The notes: generated by a model from the letters alone, not told the origin. DNA of 47,260 nt from Nitrospiraceae bacterium (GCA_020347665.1 CP070737.1:1828446-1875705); one strand, 5' to 3'. Shown: positions 8,431 to 18,852, counted from the stretch's first letter. Program-made: numbers and translations.

Positions 8431-9393
8431 ATGAAACTCGGCGAAGCAATGGTAAAAGATAGTCTCATCACAAAAGAGCAGTTACGGCTCGCTCTTGAGC
8501 GCCAGGTCATTTTCGGAGGCAGGCTCGGTACCAATCTCATTGAACTGGGGATAATTAAAGAGTTCGAACTCTCCAAGATTTTGAGTAAATTCAGTAAAGC
8601 ACCCGCAGTCGATCCTAAAGAGCTCAATTCACCAACTAAAGAAACTCTAGCCTGTATGTCACTTGAGATGGTTCAAAAATATAACGCAATTCCCTTTAAA
8701 AAGGAAAAAAAGAGGCTTCATGTCGCACTGGTCGAGCCTCTCGCCATGTCATCAGTCGATGAACTCAGATTTGTAACCGGCCTTGATATTGTGCCGTATG
8801 TCTGTTCTGAAATCAGATTTCTTTACGCACTGGAAAAACTCTACGGCCAATCACGAGATCTTCGGTACATAAGCATATTCGGCGGAGATGAAGGGCTTGA
8901 AGGACAGAAAGAACGGGATGAAAAACATACGCTAAAAATAAAAACAGAATTCGCAAACGCACAGAATAGAGATGAAGTTATTGGGATTTTGCTGAACGAG
9001 TCCAGAAATATTGCAGAGCGTGTCGGCATTTTTATCGTGAAAGACAACAGAGCAACCGGATGGAAATCAAAAGGGTTTCCTATAGAAAATTTAAACGTGG
9101 ACATAAATACACCTTCGATTTTTACTGATGTAATAAACAGAAAACATTATTACAGGGGCCCTCTTCTAAAAATACCGGGTAATGAACCTTTTATACAAGC
9201 ATTGTCAGGCATGCCGCAGGACAGTATTATGATACCGATTACGATCAGGGACAAGGTCATTGCGCTCCTTTACGCAGATAACGGCAACGTTTCCGTTCTG
9301 GATGCCAGCCTCAGTTATATAAACAGCCTTGTTACGATGGCATCATATGGCTTTGAATTAATAATTCTGAGAAATAAACTCATGTCCTTATAA
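8431..9393 (+). CDS. Stand-alone MshEN domain protein with C-terminal GAF-like domain
   Basis: A 320-aa soluble protein whose first 145 residues match the N-terminal MshEN/GspE-N region of PilB, including RLGTNLIELGIIKEFELS and the second half-motif IPFKKEKKRLHVALVEP. It lacks Walker A, Walker B and the zinc finger, so it cannot be an ATPase. Residues about 170-320 look like a GAF-type sensor fold (PITIRDKVIALLYADNG near residue 270). MshEN domains bind c-di-GMP in MshE and related ATPases. The gene starts 5 bp after pilR in the pil operon, so a regulatory role in pilus assembly is inferred. It converges on fdhD and the two stop codons abut. Confidence 0.8.
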   Translation: MKLGEAMVKDSLITKEQLRLALERQVIFGGRLGTNLIELGIIKEFELSKILSKFSKAPAVDPKELNSPTKETLACMSLEMVQKYNAIPFKKEKKRLHVALVEPLAMSSVDELRFVTGLDIVPYVCSEIRFLYALEKLYGQSRDLRYISIFGGDEGLEGQKERDEKHTLKIKTEFANAQNRDEVIGILLNESRNIAERVGIFIVKDNRATGWKSKGFPIENLNVDINTPSIFTDVINRKHYYRGPLLKIPGNEPFIQALSGMPQDSIMIPITIRDKVIALLYADNGNVSVLDASLSYINSLVTMASYGFELIILRNKLMSL

Positions 9394-10149
9394 ACGTACC
9401 CTTTGTCTACATGAATAGATGTTCATACGGTTCCCGCGAACAAAGCCGATGAGTGTAATTCCTGAAGCGGCAGCAATCTCAACTGCCAGACTGGTCGGGG
9501 ATGTCCTGCTCACAATCACCGGCACCGAGCATGTCAGACACTTGTTCACGATATCAGAAGACAGTCTTCCGCTTGCCATCATAAGTGTTCCCTTAAATGG
9601 GATGTTTTCAAGGACACAAAATCCCAGTACTTTATCAACCGCATTATGTCTTCCAATATCTTCAGCAAAAGCAATGATTTTATCTCCATCTGATAAAGCC
9701 GCGCTATGCACTCCCCCGGTCATTTTATATGCCTCAGAACGATGCTGGAACTCATGAAAAAGAGTTTTCACGGAACTGGCATCGAACATTATGTCATCAG
9801 ATATAAATTCATCACGGTTTTTTCCCTTCATACTGATGCCACCTACACATCCGGATGTAATTGTCGGCTCACCATGATGAATCGTTCCTGACGCCGGGAC
9901 ATCAACTTTTATTTCCTCATTATATTCAATGCTCATTCTGTCCGCACACCACTCACCTGAAATAAGACGTTCATTGTGAATTATCCCCACGACGAGTTCC
10001 CGAATCATTGAAGGCGTACAATAGAGATTTAAAACGTTTTGCCCATTAATAAGAATTCTCAGCCTCTTTTCAACCGCAATGAGATCATTCATTTCCTCAG
10101 AAGAAGCTCCCGATATCTTTTCTATATTTTTATATATGTATGGATCCAT
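9388..10149 (-). CDS. fdhD: Formate dehydrogenase accessory sulfurtransferase FdhD
   Basis: A 253-aa protein of the FdhD family, which transfers sulfur from IscS to the molybdenum cofactor of formate dehydrogenase. Conserved blocks are TGGVHSAAL, AEDIGRHNAVDKVLG, SGRLSSDIVNKC and SRTSPTSLAVEIA. The redox loop reads TSGCVGG, with one Cys rather than the CxxC of E. coli, a variant I associate with other FdhD lineages. It is a single minus-strand gene. The nearby fragment at 10319-10586 looks like a relic of its possible client. A complete formate dehydrogenase is not in the window. Confidence 0.93.
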   Translation of the reverse strand: MDPYIYKNIEKISGASSEEMNDLIAVEKRLRILINGQNVLNLYCTPSMIRELVVGIIHNERLISGEWCADRMSIEYNEEIKVDVPASGTIHHGEPTITSGCVGGISMKGKNRDEFISDDIMFDASSVKTLFHEFQHRSEAYKMTGGVHSAALSDGDKIIAFAEDIGRHNAVDKVLGFCVLENIPFKGTLMMASGRLSSDIVNKCLTCSVPVIVSRTSPTSLAVEIAAASGITLIGFVRGNRMNIYSCRQRVRL

Positions 10150-10227
10150 CGCAAATCCAATCTATCAGCTGTGCCGCGTGCCTATCGACTTGACTTTCAA
10201 TGCTTCTGATTCTTATTATTCATTACT

Positions 10228-10304
10228 CGGGGCGTAGCGCAGCCTGGTAGCGCGCACGGTTCGGGACCGTGAAGTCGAAGGTTCAAATCCTTTCGCCCCG
10301 ACCA
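10228..10304 (+). tRNA. tRNA-Pro (anticodon CGG)
   Basis: The acceptor stem CGGGGCG pairs with CGCCCCG. The anticodon arm is CACGG-TTCGGGA-CCGTG with anticodon CGG, the T arm has GGTTCAAATCC, and CCA is encoded. It shares most of its body with the second proline tRNA at 40079-40156. It reads CCG codons. Confidence 0.94.
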
Positions 10305-10318
10305 TTTCCATTTGCTGT

Positions 10319-10586
10319 CTATGGGCACACCATTTCGAACTGTTCAAATCGTTCATAAGAAAAAAACCGTCCGTCCATACAAATATATGAACCATCGTCA
10401 TTGCAGTAATTGCTTACACACAAACGGCCATAATTGCCCGGATGATTACTGTCCGGGGAGACACTCGTACTCGCATTGTTTTGAATGCGCACATGCACTT
10501 CAAATCCGCATGAAGTGCGACCGATAACTGCATTTTTTCCCATGTATATTACGTTACCATAAAACCGGTATTTAAGAATGTTTTTT
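10319..10586 (-). pseudogene. Relic of a molybdopterin oxidoreductase (formate dehydrogenase-like) N-terminal Fe-S domain
   Basis: An open minus-strand segment of about 85 codons, ending in TAG just after the tRNA, contains SCGFEVHV followed by PDSNHPGNYGRLCV. This is the pattern of the 4Fe-4S MGD domain at the start of formate dehydrogenase and nitrate reductase catalytic subunits (CxxCGxxC...HPxNxGRLCV). Only the third and fourth cluster cysteines remain and the rest of a 700-900-aa enzyme is missing. No ribosome binding site is seen. I read it as a decayed fragment. fdhD lies immediately downstream past the tRNA. A small functional gene is less likely. Confidence 0.45.
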
Positions 10587-10593
10587 TGCCTGT

Positions 10594-10630
10594 GTGCGGG
10601 TCAGCATCTCAGGACTCAGCTGATCCGCAC
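10594..10630. repeat. 12-bp inverted repeat flanked by T7 and A8 tracts
   Basis: The arms 10594-10605 and 10619-10630 pair over 12 bp with one G-U and a 13-base loop. Seven T residues precede and eight A residues follow, so the tracts can extend the palindrome. On neither strand does a U-run follow the stem in the way an intrinsic terminator needs. The 10631-10763 stretch shows nothing else recognisable. Confidence 0.5.
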
Positions 10631-10763
10631 CAAAAAAAAGGTTATCTGATCCACAGTACTTTCCCATAGCGTTTCATCACTCTTTCCTAAATCCCGCGCA
10701 GAGATAATCTGTCGCTGAATATTCTCATGACATTCTATCGTTTATATGAGTAGATAAGCTCAA

Positions 10764-10793
10764 TTGTGTTTTCGAAATATGATGGTGTAATAT
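10764..10793 (+). promoter_or_regulatory. Possible promoter of the haem biosynthesis operon
   Basis: TTGTGT (10764-10769), an 18-bp spacer and TAATAT (10788-10793) lie about 50 bp before the first gene of the ccsA-hemA-hemC operon. The match is moderate and other placements are possible. Confidence 0.35.
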
Positions 10794-10843
10794 TAATATT
10801 TGATGTCATTGTCAAAAAAGTAGCTCATTGAAACAGGTAAAAA

Positions 10844-11014
10844 ATGAAGGAAAAGGTAGAAGAGCAGCTCAGAGCAAAAGTTGTTAATGATACGATATCA
10901 TGCGCAGTGGCACGGGCTCTTGCCGAGGATATCGGCATATCCTATAAAGAAGTGGGTGCTGCCGCCGATGAGCTTGGCATAAAGATAAAAGAATGTCAGC
11001 TGGGTTGCTTCTGA
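10844..11014 (+). CDS. Conserved 56-aa protein with C-terminal CQLGCF motif
   Basis: A short open frame with a reasonable ribosome binding site (AGGT six bases upstream of ATG). The protein is helical and charged, with a helix-turn-helix-like middle (ALAEDIGISYKEVGAAADELGI) and the ending KECQLGCF. The C-terminal C-x3-C pair looks like a metal or redox site. I recall similar small proteins in anaerobic Deltaproteobacteria, but no function is known to me. Its stop overlaps the start of the ccsA-like gene (TGATG), so it is first in the haem operon and translationally coupled to it. Confidence 0.7.
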   Translation: MKEKVEEQLRAKVVNDTISCAVARALAEDIGISYKEVGAAADELGIKIKECQLGCF

Positions 11015-11826
11015 TGGAAATTATTCTCTTTGAACTTGCCCTCACATTTTATTTTGCTGCAACAATAGTCTGTGTGCTTGAGCTTTTCAAAGGGACAAAA
11101 ACGACGTCCCTTATCATGCTCAGCATTTCCGTTGTCGGTTTTGTACTGCACACGATCAACATTATTGCACGGTATATCATATCCGGACATATTCCCATAG
11201 CAAACATGCATGAGGCATCGTCTTTTTTTTCATGGTCTATTGTCTTACTGTTTTTCTATCTTGAATATCGCTATAAACTTAACCTGCTCGGATCTTTTAT
11301 CATGCCTGTGGTATTTGTCATGATGCTTTCCTCTTCTATGCTCCCGCGTACGATCGAGCCCCTGAGCCCCGTTCTTCAAAGCTACTGGTTGGGCATTCAT
11401 ACTATCCTCGCTTTTATCGGAGATGCGGCCTTTGCTATGGCGTTTGGTGTTGGCATCATGTATCTCGTTCAGGAACATTATGTGAAATCAAAAAAACTCG
11501 GTGGATTATTCAAACGTCTTCCGAGCCTGCAGATACTTGACGAAGTCAATTATAAATTAATTACCATCGGGTTTCCGCTTCTTACCCTTGCAATAATAAC
11601 CGGGGTTCTGTGGGCAGAAAGTGCCTGGGGAAGTTACTGGCGATGGGATCCCAAGGAAGTCTGGTCACTCATTACCTGGTTTATTTATGCCGCCGTACTG
11701 CACCTGAGGTTGACGGCCGGATGGCGCGGCCGGCGGGCAGCACTACTTTCCATAATCGGTTTTTGCGCCGTGCTGTTTACTTTTTTTGGCGTAAACTTCC
11801 TCCTTAAAGGATTGCATGTATTCTGA
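11014..11826 (+). CDS. ccsA: CcsA/HemX-like cytochrome c assembly protein
   Basis: A 270-aa polytopic membrane protein with about eight hydrophobic helices. It carries the haem-handling tryptophan-rich motif WGSYWRWDPKEVWSLITW near residues 206-223, the WWD signature of CcsA/ResC/CcmC proteins, and conserved His residues in the flanking helices. In system II cytochrome c maturation CcsA brings haem to the outside for attachment to apocytochromes. In hemA operons a shorter relative, HemX, influences HemA level. Both readings fit: the length and WWD motif favour CcsA, the position favours HemX. The start at 11014 is chosen because it overlaps the upstream stop. Its own stop overlaps hemA. Confidence 0.85.
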   Translation: MEIILFELALTFYFAATIVCVLELFKGTKTTSLIMLSISVVGFVLHTINIIARYIISGHIPIANMHEASSFFSWSIVLLFFYLEYRYKLNLLGSFIMPVVFVMMLSSSMLPRTIEPLSPVLQSYWLGIHTILAFIGDAAFAMAFGVGIMYLVQEHYVKSKKLGGLFKRLPSLQILDEVNYKLITIGFPLLTLAIITGVLWAESAWGSYWRWDPKEVWSLITWFIYAAVLHLRLTAGWRGRRAALLSIIGFCAVLFTFFGVNFLLKGLHVF

Positions 11827-13100
11827 TGAACACACTCGTTATAGGGCTCAATCATAAGACTGCTGACATCGATATCCGGGAAAAACTGGCCTTTGACGGA
11901 CCAAAGCTTGGTGAGGGTCTGCTCACCATAAGAGACCTTCCTGAGGTCAAGGAATCGGTAATCATTTCAACCTGTAACAGGGTCGAGATTTATCTTAATG
12001 CGGGAAATACCGAAAAAGCCATAGCGTCCATAAAAGAGTTCATTGCCCGTTTTCATGGTATAAGAAAAGAATCGCTCAATGATGCTCTTTACATTCACCA
12101 TGATATTGAGGCAGTCAGACATATTTATCGGGTTGCTTCAAGCCTTGATTCAATGGTGGTTGGAGAACCACAGATTCTGGGCCAACTCAAAGAAGCATTT
12201 GAATTTTCTCTCAAACATAAAACAACCGGTATTCTCCTGAATCGGCTTTTCAAGAAGGCCATTTCAGTTGCAAAGCGAATACGGACGGAAACGAGAATTG
12301 CGGAGAATGCCGTATCAATAAGTTTTGCCGCTGTGGAACTCGCCAAGAAAATATTCACAGAACTCCCCGGAAAAACATTTATGCTTCTTGGTGCAGGAGA
12401 AATGGCAGAACTTGCTGCAAAGCATATCATGAACAATGGCGTAACGGATATCCTTATTGCAAATAGAACCTATCAAACCGGTTGTGACCTGGCAAAAGAA
12501 TTCAGCGGGAGGGCCGTACCCTTTGAGAATTACCCAAATGAGCTGAAAACTTCCGATATCATAATTTGCTCAACCGGTGCTACAGATTATGTGCTGACGA
12601 AAAGTCAGATGCATAAAGTGATGAAGGAACGGAAGAACAAGCCAGTTTTTATAATTGATATTTCAGTGCCCAGAAATGTTGATCCTGAAATAAACACTCT
12701 CGATAATGTATATCTCTATGATATCGATGATCTCCAGGGGGTTGTTGATTCCAACATCCATGAGAGGCAGAAAGAAGCGAAGAAAGCTGAAGAAATAATT
12801 GAAGAAGAGATCGAAACCTTCGCCAGGTGGCTGTCGTCTCTCGATTCAGTTCCGACAGTCATTGCCTTAAGAAAGAAGGCCGATGAAATTAAAGCAGAGG
12901 AAATTGAAAAATTGATTAATCGCTTGCCTGATATGAAGATAAAAGAAAAGCAGGCTGTCGAACAAACGATCAACTCCATTATAAACAAACTTATCCATGC
13001 GCCGACCGTAGCACTGAAAAACAGTTCCGAAGACAAGGATATTCTCATTGCCACGATAAAAAGACTCTATGGCCTTGAAGGAAATAATGAAAAGAAATAA
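11826..13100 (+). CDS. hemA: Glutamyl-tRNA reductase
   Basis: A 424-aa enzyme that reduces Glu-tRNA to glutamate-1-semialdehyde with NADPH, the first step of C5-pathway tetrapyrrole synthesis. The catalytic Cys50 sits in STCNRVEIY. Next come the GEPQILGQ motif, the Rossmann segment LLGAGEMAELAAKHI and the C-terminal dimerisation helices. The length is normal. It starts inside the ccsA stop (TGATG) and overlaps hemC by 14 bp, so the haem genes are tightly coupled. Confidence 0.96.
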   Translation: MNTLVIGLNHKTADIDIREKLAFDGPKLGEGLLTIRDLPEVKESVIISTCNRVEIYLNAGNTEKAIASIKEFIARFHGIRKESLNDALYIHHDIEAVRHIYRVASSLDSMVVGEPQILGQLKEAFEFSLKHKTTGILLNRLFKKAISVAKRIRTETRIAENAVSISFAAVELAKKIFTELPGKTFMLLGAGEMAELAAKHIMNNGVTDILIANRTYQTGCDLAKEFSGRAVPFENYPNELKTSDIIICSTGATDYVLTKSQMHKVMKERKNKPVFIIDISVPRNVDPEINTLDNVYLYDIDDLQGVVDSNIHERQKEAKKAEEIIEEEIETFARWLSSLDSVPTVIALRKKADEIKAEEIEKLINRLPDMKIKEKQAVEQTINSIINKLIHAPTVALKNSSEDKDILIATIKRLYGLEGNNEKK

Positions 13101-14121
13101 GATTATCATCGGTACACGCGGAAGTAAACTTGCGCTCTGGCAAGCGGAATGGGTAAAGTCCGAGCTGATAAAAATAGACCCTTCTCTGCATATCGAATTG
13201 AACAGGATAAAGACTACCGGTGACAAAATCATTGATGTCCCCCTAGCAAACGTTGGGGGCAAGGGCCTGTTTGTCAAAGAGATTGAAGAGGCCTTACTGC
13301 AATGCACCGCTGATATTGCCGTTCACAGCATGAAGGACGTTCCGACTGAATTTCCGGAGGGCCTTCATCTCAGTGTGATATGTAAAAGAGAAGATCCCCG
13401 TGACGCTTTTCTGACACGAATACACGACAATACATTTCAGATTCCTGATTTCAATTCATTGCCCGAAGGCGCAATAATAGGCACGAGTAGCCTGAGACGG
13501 TCATGTCAACTTCTCAATATAAGGCCAGATCTGAAGATCGCACAACTGAGAGGAAATCTTGATACCAGGATAAGGAAACTGGACGAGAAACAGTATGATG
13601 CAATTATTCTGGCAGTTGCGGGCGTTACAAGGCTGGGATGGACAAACCGGATAGCAGATATCCTGTCATCTGCGATAAGCCTTCCTGCTATCGGACAGGG
13701 AGCCATCGGCATTGAATGCAGGGCTGACGATACATTTATCAACCATCTGATCAGCAAACTGAATGATGAAGAGAGTGCCCTCTGTGTCAGGGCTGAAAGG
13801 GCTTTTCTTAAGAAACTGGAAGGCGGGTGTCAGGTTCCCATCGCAGCACATGCGAGAATAGAGCAAGGATCTCGGGACAAAGCGCAGATCGCACACACTG
13901 CTGGTTCCGGACCTCGAACTTCAAAATCCGGAATTCTTGTTATGGATGGACTGGTAGGGAGTATTTCCGGGGACCGGATCATAAGGGAGCATGCTGAAGG
14001 AACAGTTGAAGACTTTGAATCGATTGGCATAGAGCTTGCGACGGCACTCCTCGCAAAAGGTGCCAATAGGATTTTGAAGGAAGTCTATGGCACATCAATC
14101 GGCAAGATCGATGTGCCATGA
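13087..14121 (+). CDS. hemC: Hydroxymethylbilane synthase (porphobilinogen deaminase)
   Basis: A 344-aa enzyme that joins four porphobilinogens into hydroxymethylbilane. It shows the N-terminal IIGTRGSKLALWQ, the catalytic-region AVHSMKDVPT, GTSSLRRSCQL and LRGNLDTRIRKL. The dipyrromethane-binding Cys is in EGGCQVPIAAHA near residue 247. The ATG at 13087 is chosen because AAGGA lies just upstream and homology starts there; a longer in-frame start at 13069 only extends into hemA. Downstream hem genes are not in the window. Confidence 0.95.
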   Translation: MKRNKIIIGTRGSKLALWQAEWVKSELIKIDPSLHIELNRIKTTGDKIIDVPLANVGGKGLFVKEIEEALLQCTADIAVHSMKDVPTEFPEGLHLSVICKREDPRDAFLTRIHDNTFQIPDFNSLPEGAIIGTSSLRRSCQLLNIRPDLKIAQLRGNLDTRIRKLDEKQYDAIILAVAGVTRLGWTNRIADILSSAISLPAIGQGAIGIECRADDTFINHLISKLNDEESALCVRAERAFLKKLEGGCQVPIAAHARIEQGSRDKAQIAHTAGSGPRTSKSGILVMDGLVGSISGDRIIREHAEGTVEDFESIGIELATALLAKGANRILKEVYGTSIGKIDVP

Positions 14122-14159
14122 AAAAGAATGCGTTTTCTCAGCAGAAAATCCTGAGATAA

Positions 14160-14324
14160 TCAGCTTTTTCCCTGAGTCTGCTCTTCTTTCTGCACGTCTG
14201 ATGTGCCGAGTTCCTCTTTGAAAATCTCTATAATGCTCCGAACCTTGATTCCCGCTGCCTTAAGTGCCTTCTGCACATCAGGCAGTTTGGCATCTTCAAC
14301 TTTTACCATAAAATTGCTGTTCAC
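14160..14324 (-). CDS. Small 54-aa protein coupled to frr
   Basis: It starts at GTG, seven bases after a strong GGAGGT embedded in the end of frr, and the gap to the frr stop is 2 bp. The sequence MVKVEDAKLPDVQKALKAAGIKV followed by a helix and a Gln/Glu-rich tail suggests a small alpha/beta protein with no membrane segment or Cys. I do not recognise the family. The good ribosome binding site and tight coupling support a real gene at the end of the rpsB-tsf-pyrH-frr operon. Confidence 0.6.
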   Translation of the reverse strand: MNSNFMVKVEDAKLPDVQKALKAAGIKVRSIIEIFKEELGTSDVQKEEQTQGKS

Positions 14325-14326
14325 GG

Positions 14327-16224
<1,898 letters not shown>

Positions 16225-16228
<4 letters not shown>

Positions 16229-17010
16229 TCTGTTACCTCCTCATGAGCAACAACCTCTTCTTCTGTCTGTTCTTCCTGTACCTTCTCCTCAATCTGCTGA
16301 TCCTCTTCTGCCTGTTGAACTTCTTTGGCACGTGCTTCCCTTCCTTCGATAACCGCATCTCCCATCTTGGACGTCAGAAGCTTTATCGCCCTGATCGCAT
16401 CATCATTTCCCGGGATAACACAATCAATCTCATCAGGGTCGCAGTTGGTGTCAACAATAGCTACAACAGGAATTAACAGCTTTCGTGCCTCAGCGACTCC
16501 GATACGCTCCTTTTTAGGATCTACAACAAATATGACACCGGGAAGTTCTTCCATCTCTTTAATCCCTGAAAGATTTTTTTCAAGTTTTGCACGTTCTTTT
16601 TCAAGCGAGGCAGCCTCTTTCTTGGGGAGCAGATTCAGTGTACCATCCTCTTTCATGGCATCGATTTTCTTTAACCGTTCAATGCTCTTTTTAACGGTTT
16701 GAAAATTTGTGAGCATTCCTCCAAGCCATCTCTGATTCACAAAAAAAGCTGATGCACGACGTGCCTCTTCCATAACAGAGTCCTGCGCCTGTTTCTTGGT
16801 ACCAACAAAAAGAACATTTGCCCCTGAAGCAGCAACATTTCTGACAAACTGGTATGCATCTCCAAGTCCCTTCAGTGTCTTTTGAAGATCAATGATGTAG
16901 ATACCGTTTCTTTCGCCGAAGATATATTTTTTCATCTTCGGATTCCAGCGTTTTACCTGATGACCGAAATGAACTCCGGCCTCAAGCAATTCTTTCATTG
17001 ACGCTACCAT
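16225..17010 (-). CDS. rpsB: Ribosomal protein S2
   Basis: A 261-aa 30S protein. Diagnostic blocks are [47 protein letters not shown] and [14 protein letters not shown]. The C-terminal 35 residues form an acidic Glu/Gln-rich tail. AAAGGAGG lies eight bases before the ATG. First gene of the operon rpsB-tsf-pyrH-frr-54aa on the minus strand. Confidence 0.97.
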
Positions 17011-17128
17011 TATATCCTCCTTTGGTTTTACCTCCGCCTGCCCTGTTCACCTCTCAGAGGACCATGAAACAGGACCGTAGCCGGCGTGTGTATTTTTTCC
17101 CAGAAAAACTGCTTGTTCAGCTCAGAAG

Positions 17129-17156
17129 ATTAACATATAAAAGCCTTTTTTTTCAA
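17129..17156 (-). promoter_or_regulatory. Likely rpsB operon promoter
   Basis: On the minus strand TTGAAA (17156-17151), a 16-bp spacer and GTTAAT with an upstream TG (17134-17129) give a plausible extended promoter. It would leave a leader of about 110 nt before rpsB (17011-17122), long enough for S2 feedback control, although I could not assign a known S2 leader structure. Confidence 0.45.
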
Positions 17157-17207
17157 GGAGAATGATATAATAACGACACCGTAATAACCGCACGAACAGA
17201 GCAGGTT

Positions 17208-17948
17208 TTGGCAACGAAAAAAACAACATATATCGCCATATTATCCAGTGTTCCAGCTGAAGGCACGTTATTCACCAGAAAACTCAAAAACATATCAAAA
17301 GAAAGAACGACTCTTCCGGGAATCTATACAGGGCTAATCTTTGATCAGAATCTCATTTACGGCATATCAGGAATCGGCAAAACAAATGCCGCACATGCTG
17401 CAACACTGCTGATCAGGGATTATGCGCCATTTCTCATGATCCATTTCGGAATCGGGGGAGCGTACCCCTCTGCAGGGCTTGCTGTCGGCGATATTGCAGT
17501 GGCGACTCAAGAAGTATATGGTGATGAGGGCGTTGCGACTCCGAATGGCTTTCACGGAACAGATTTTCTCGGTATCCCTCTGTTGAAAAGGCGGGGCAAG
17601 ACGTATTTCAATGAGTTCCCCCTTGATTCCAGGCTTGCAAAAAAAGCTGCCTGCAGTGCCCGTTCAATTTCAGCGGTCAAATCCGGCGTATTCGTGACCG
17701 TATCAACGTGTTCCGGAGAAAGAAAAAGGGCTCGCAAATTGCAAAAAAAATTCAATGCCCTCTGCGAAAGCATGGAGGGCGCAGCCGTAGCGCATCTCTG
17801 CGCCATCTACGGTGTGCCGCTGATCGAGTTGAGGGGGATTAGCAATGTGGTTGAAGACAGAGATACCGGCAGATGGGATATCCAGCATGCCTCTGATAAC
17901 TGTCAACAGGCGGTAATGAATATTTTGAGATCCCTGAAGATCAGGTAG
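17208..17948 (+). CDS. mqnB: Futalosine hydrolase MqnB
   Basis: A 246-aa nucleoside-phosphorylase-fold enzyme that splits futalosine into hypoxanthine and dehypoxanthinyl futalosine in the alternative menaquinone pathway. It shows FGIGGAYPSAGLAVGDIAVATQEVYGDEG, CESMEGAAVAHLCAIYGVPLIELRGISN and a conserved Asp near the C terminus (RWDIQHAS). The only usable start is TTG at 17208; no ATG or GTG occurs in the N-terminal region. A TATAAT box lies at 17166-17171. It is 2 bp upstream of mqnD, which confirms the pathway assignment. Confidence 0.92.
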   Translation: MATKKTTYIAILSSVPAEGTLFTRKLKNISKERTTLPGIYTGLIFDQNLIYGISGIGKTNAAHAATLLIRDYAPFLMIHFGIGGAYPSAGLAVGDIAVATQEVYGDEGVATPNGFHGTDFLGIPLLKRRGKTYFNEFPLDSRLAKKAACSARSISAVKSGVFVTVSTCSGERKRARKLQKKFNALCESMEGAAVAHLCAIYGVPLIELRGISNVVEDRDTGRWDIQHASDNCQQAVMNILRSLKIR

Positions 17949-17950
17949 CC

Positions 17951-18787
17951 ATGCGGGAACTAACTCTGGGATATTCACCCTGTCCGAATGATACCTTTAT
18001 CTTTTACGGACTTGTCAATAATATAATCTCCTCGCCGGATATTCAGTTTAAAGAAGTGCTTGAAGACGTTGAAACCCTTAACCAGATGGCCAATCGGTCA
18101 CAGCTTGATATAACAAAAATATCGTATCATGCCTTTGGCCACCTCTTTGACCGCTACTGTCTCCTCCGCTCGGGTGGTGCGCTCGGCAAGGGGTGTGGTC
18201 CACTCGTGGTGGCACGGGAGCAGATTGCTATCAGAGATTTGAAGAACAGGATTATCGCTATTCCCGGAAAAATGACAACCGCCTATCTGCTCCTTCAGAT
18301 TTTCGATCCTTCGTTCAGGGATAATGTTGTGTTTATGCCGTTTCATGAGATCATTGATGCAGTCAGAAAAGGACAATGCGACGCGGGGCTCATTATTCAC
18401 GAAAGCCGTTTCACCTTTCAAAAGGCCGCTCTGAAGCAGGTAATAGATCTCGGAGAGTGGTGGGAACAGGAAACAGGCCTTCCCATTCCTCTCGGGGCGA
18501 TCATTGCCAAGAGAGATCTGGGGAACAATACAATACATACTGTAGAGCGTATGGTTAGAGAGAGTCTTGCATATGCCTGTGCTCATCGGGACGAGCCAAA
18601 GGCATATATAAAGAACCACGCTCAGGAACTCTCCGACGACGTCATAGACCGGCATATCAGCCTCTACGTGAATGATTATTCCCTCGATATAGGAGAAGAA
18701 GGCATTCAAGCGGTGAAAGAACTCTTCAGGCGGGCGGAAAAACTGTCAATCCTTGAAAAAGCTGACCTGCCTCTTTTTGCCGATTAG
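17951..18787 (+). CDS. mqnD: 1,4-dihydroxy-6-naphthoate synthase MqnD
   Basis: A 278-aa periplasmic-binding-protein-fold enzyme, cytosolic here (no signal peptide). It converts cyclic dehypoxanthinyl futalosine to 1,4-dihydroxy-6-naphthoate. Signatures are LGYSPCPNDTFIFYGL at the N terminus, DITKISYHAF near residue 57, SGGALGKGCGPLVV and the HESRFTF motif near residue 150. With mqnB it shows that the host makes menaquinone by the futalosine route rather than via MenF-MenB. Confidence 0.94.
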   Translation: MRELTLGYSPCPNDTFIFYGLVNNIISSPDIQFKEVLEDVETLNQMANRSQLDITKISYHAFGHLFDRYCLLRSGGALGKGCGPLVVAREQIAIRDLKNRIIAIPGKMTTAYLLLQIFDPSFRDNVVFMPFHEIIDAVRKGQCDAGLIIHESRFTFQKAALKQVIDLGEWWEQETGLPIPLGAIIAKRDLGNNTIHTVERMVRESLAYACAHRDEPKAYIKNHAQELSDDVIDRHISLYVNDYSLDIGEEGIQAVKELFRRAEKLSILEKADLPLFAD

Positions 18788-18822
18788 GTAATACGCCGAT
18801 AGTATCGTGGTCCCGCTCTGCC

Positions 18823-18852
18823 TTGACACGGATCAGGCGATGTTTATATAAT
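18823..18852 (+). promoter_or_regulatory. Promoter of rpmH-rnpA-yidD-yidC
   Basis: A perfect TTGACA (18823-18828), an 18-bp spacer and a perfect TATAAT (18847-18852) lie before rpmH. The expected transcript starts near 18859, leaving a leader of about 12 nt. Confidence 0.75.
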
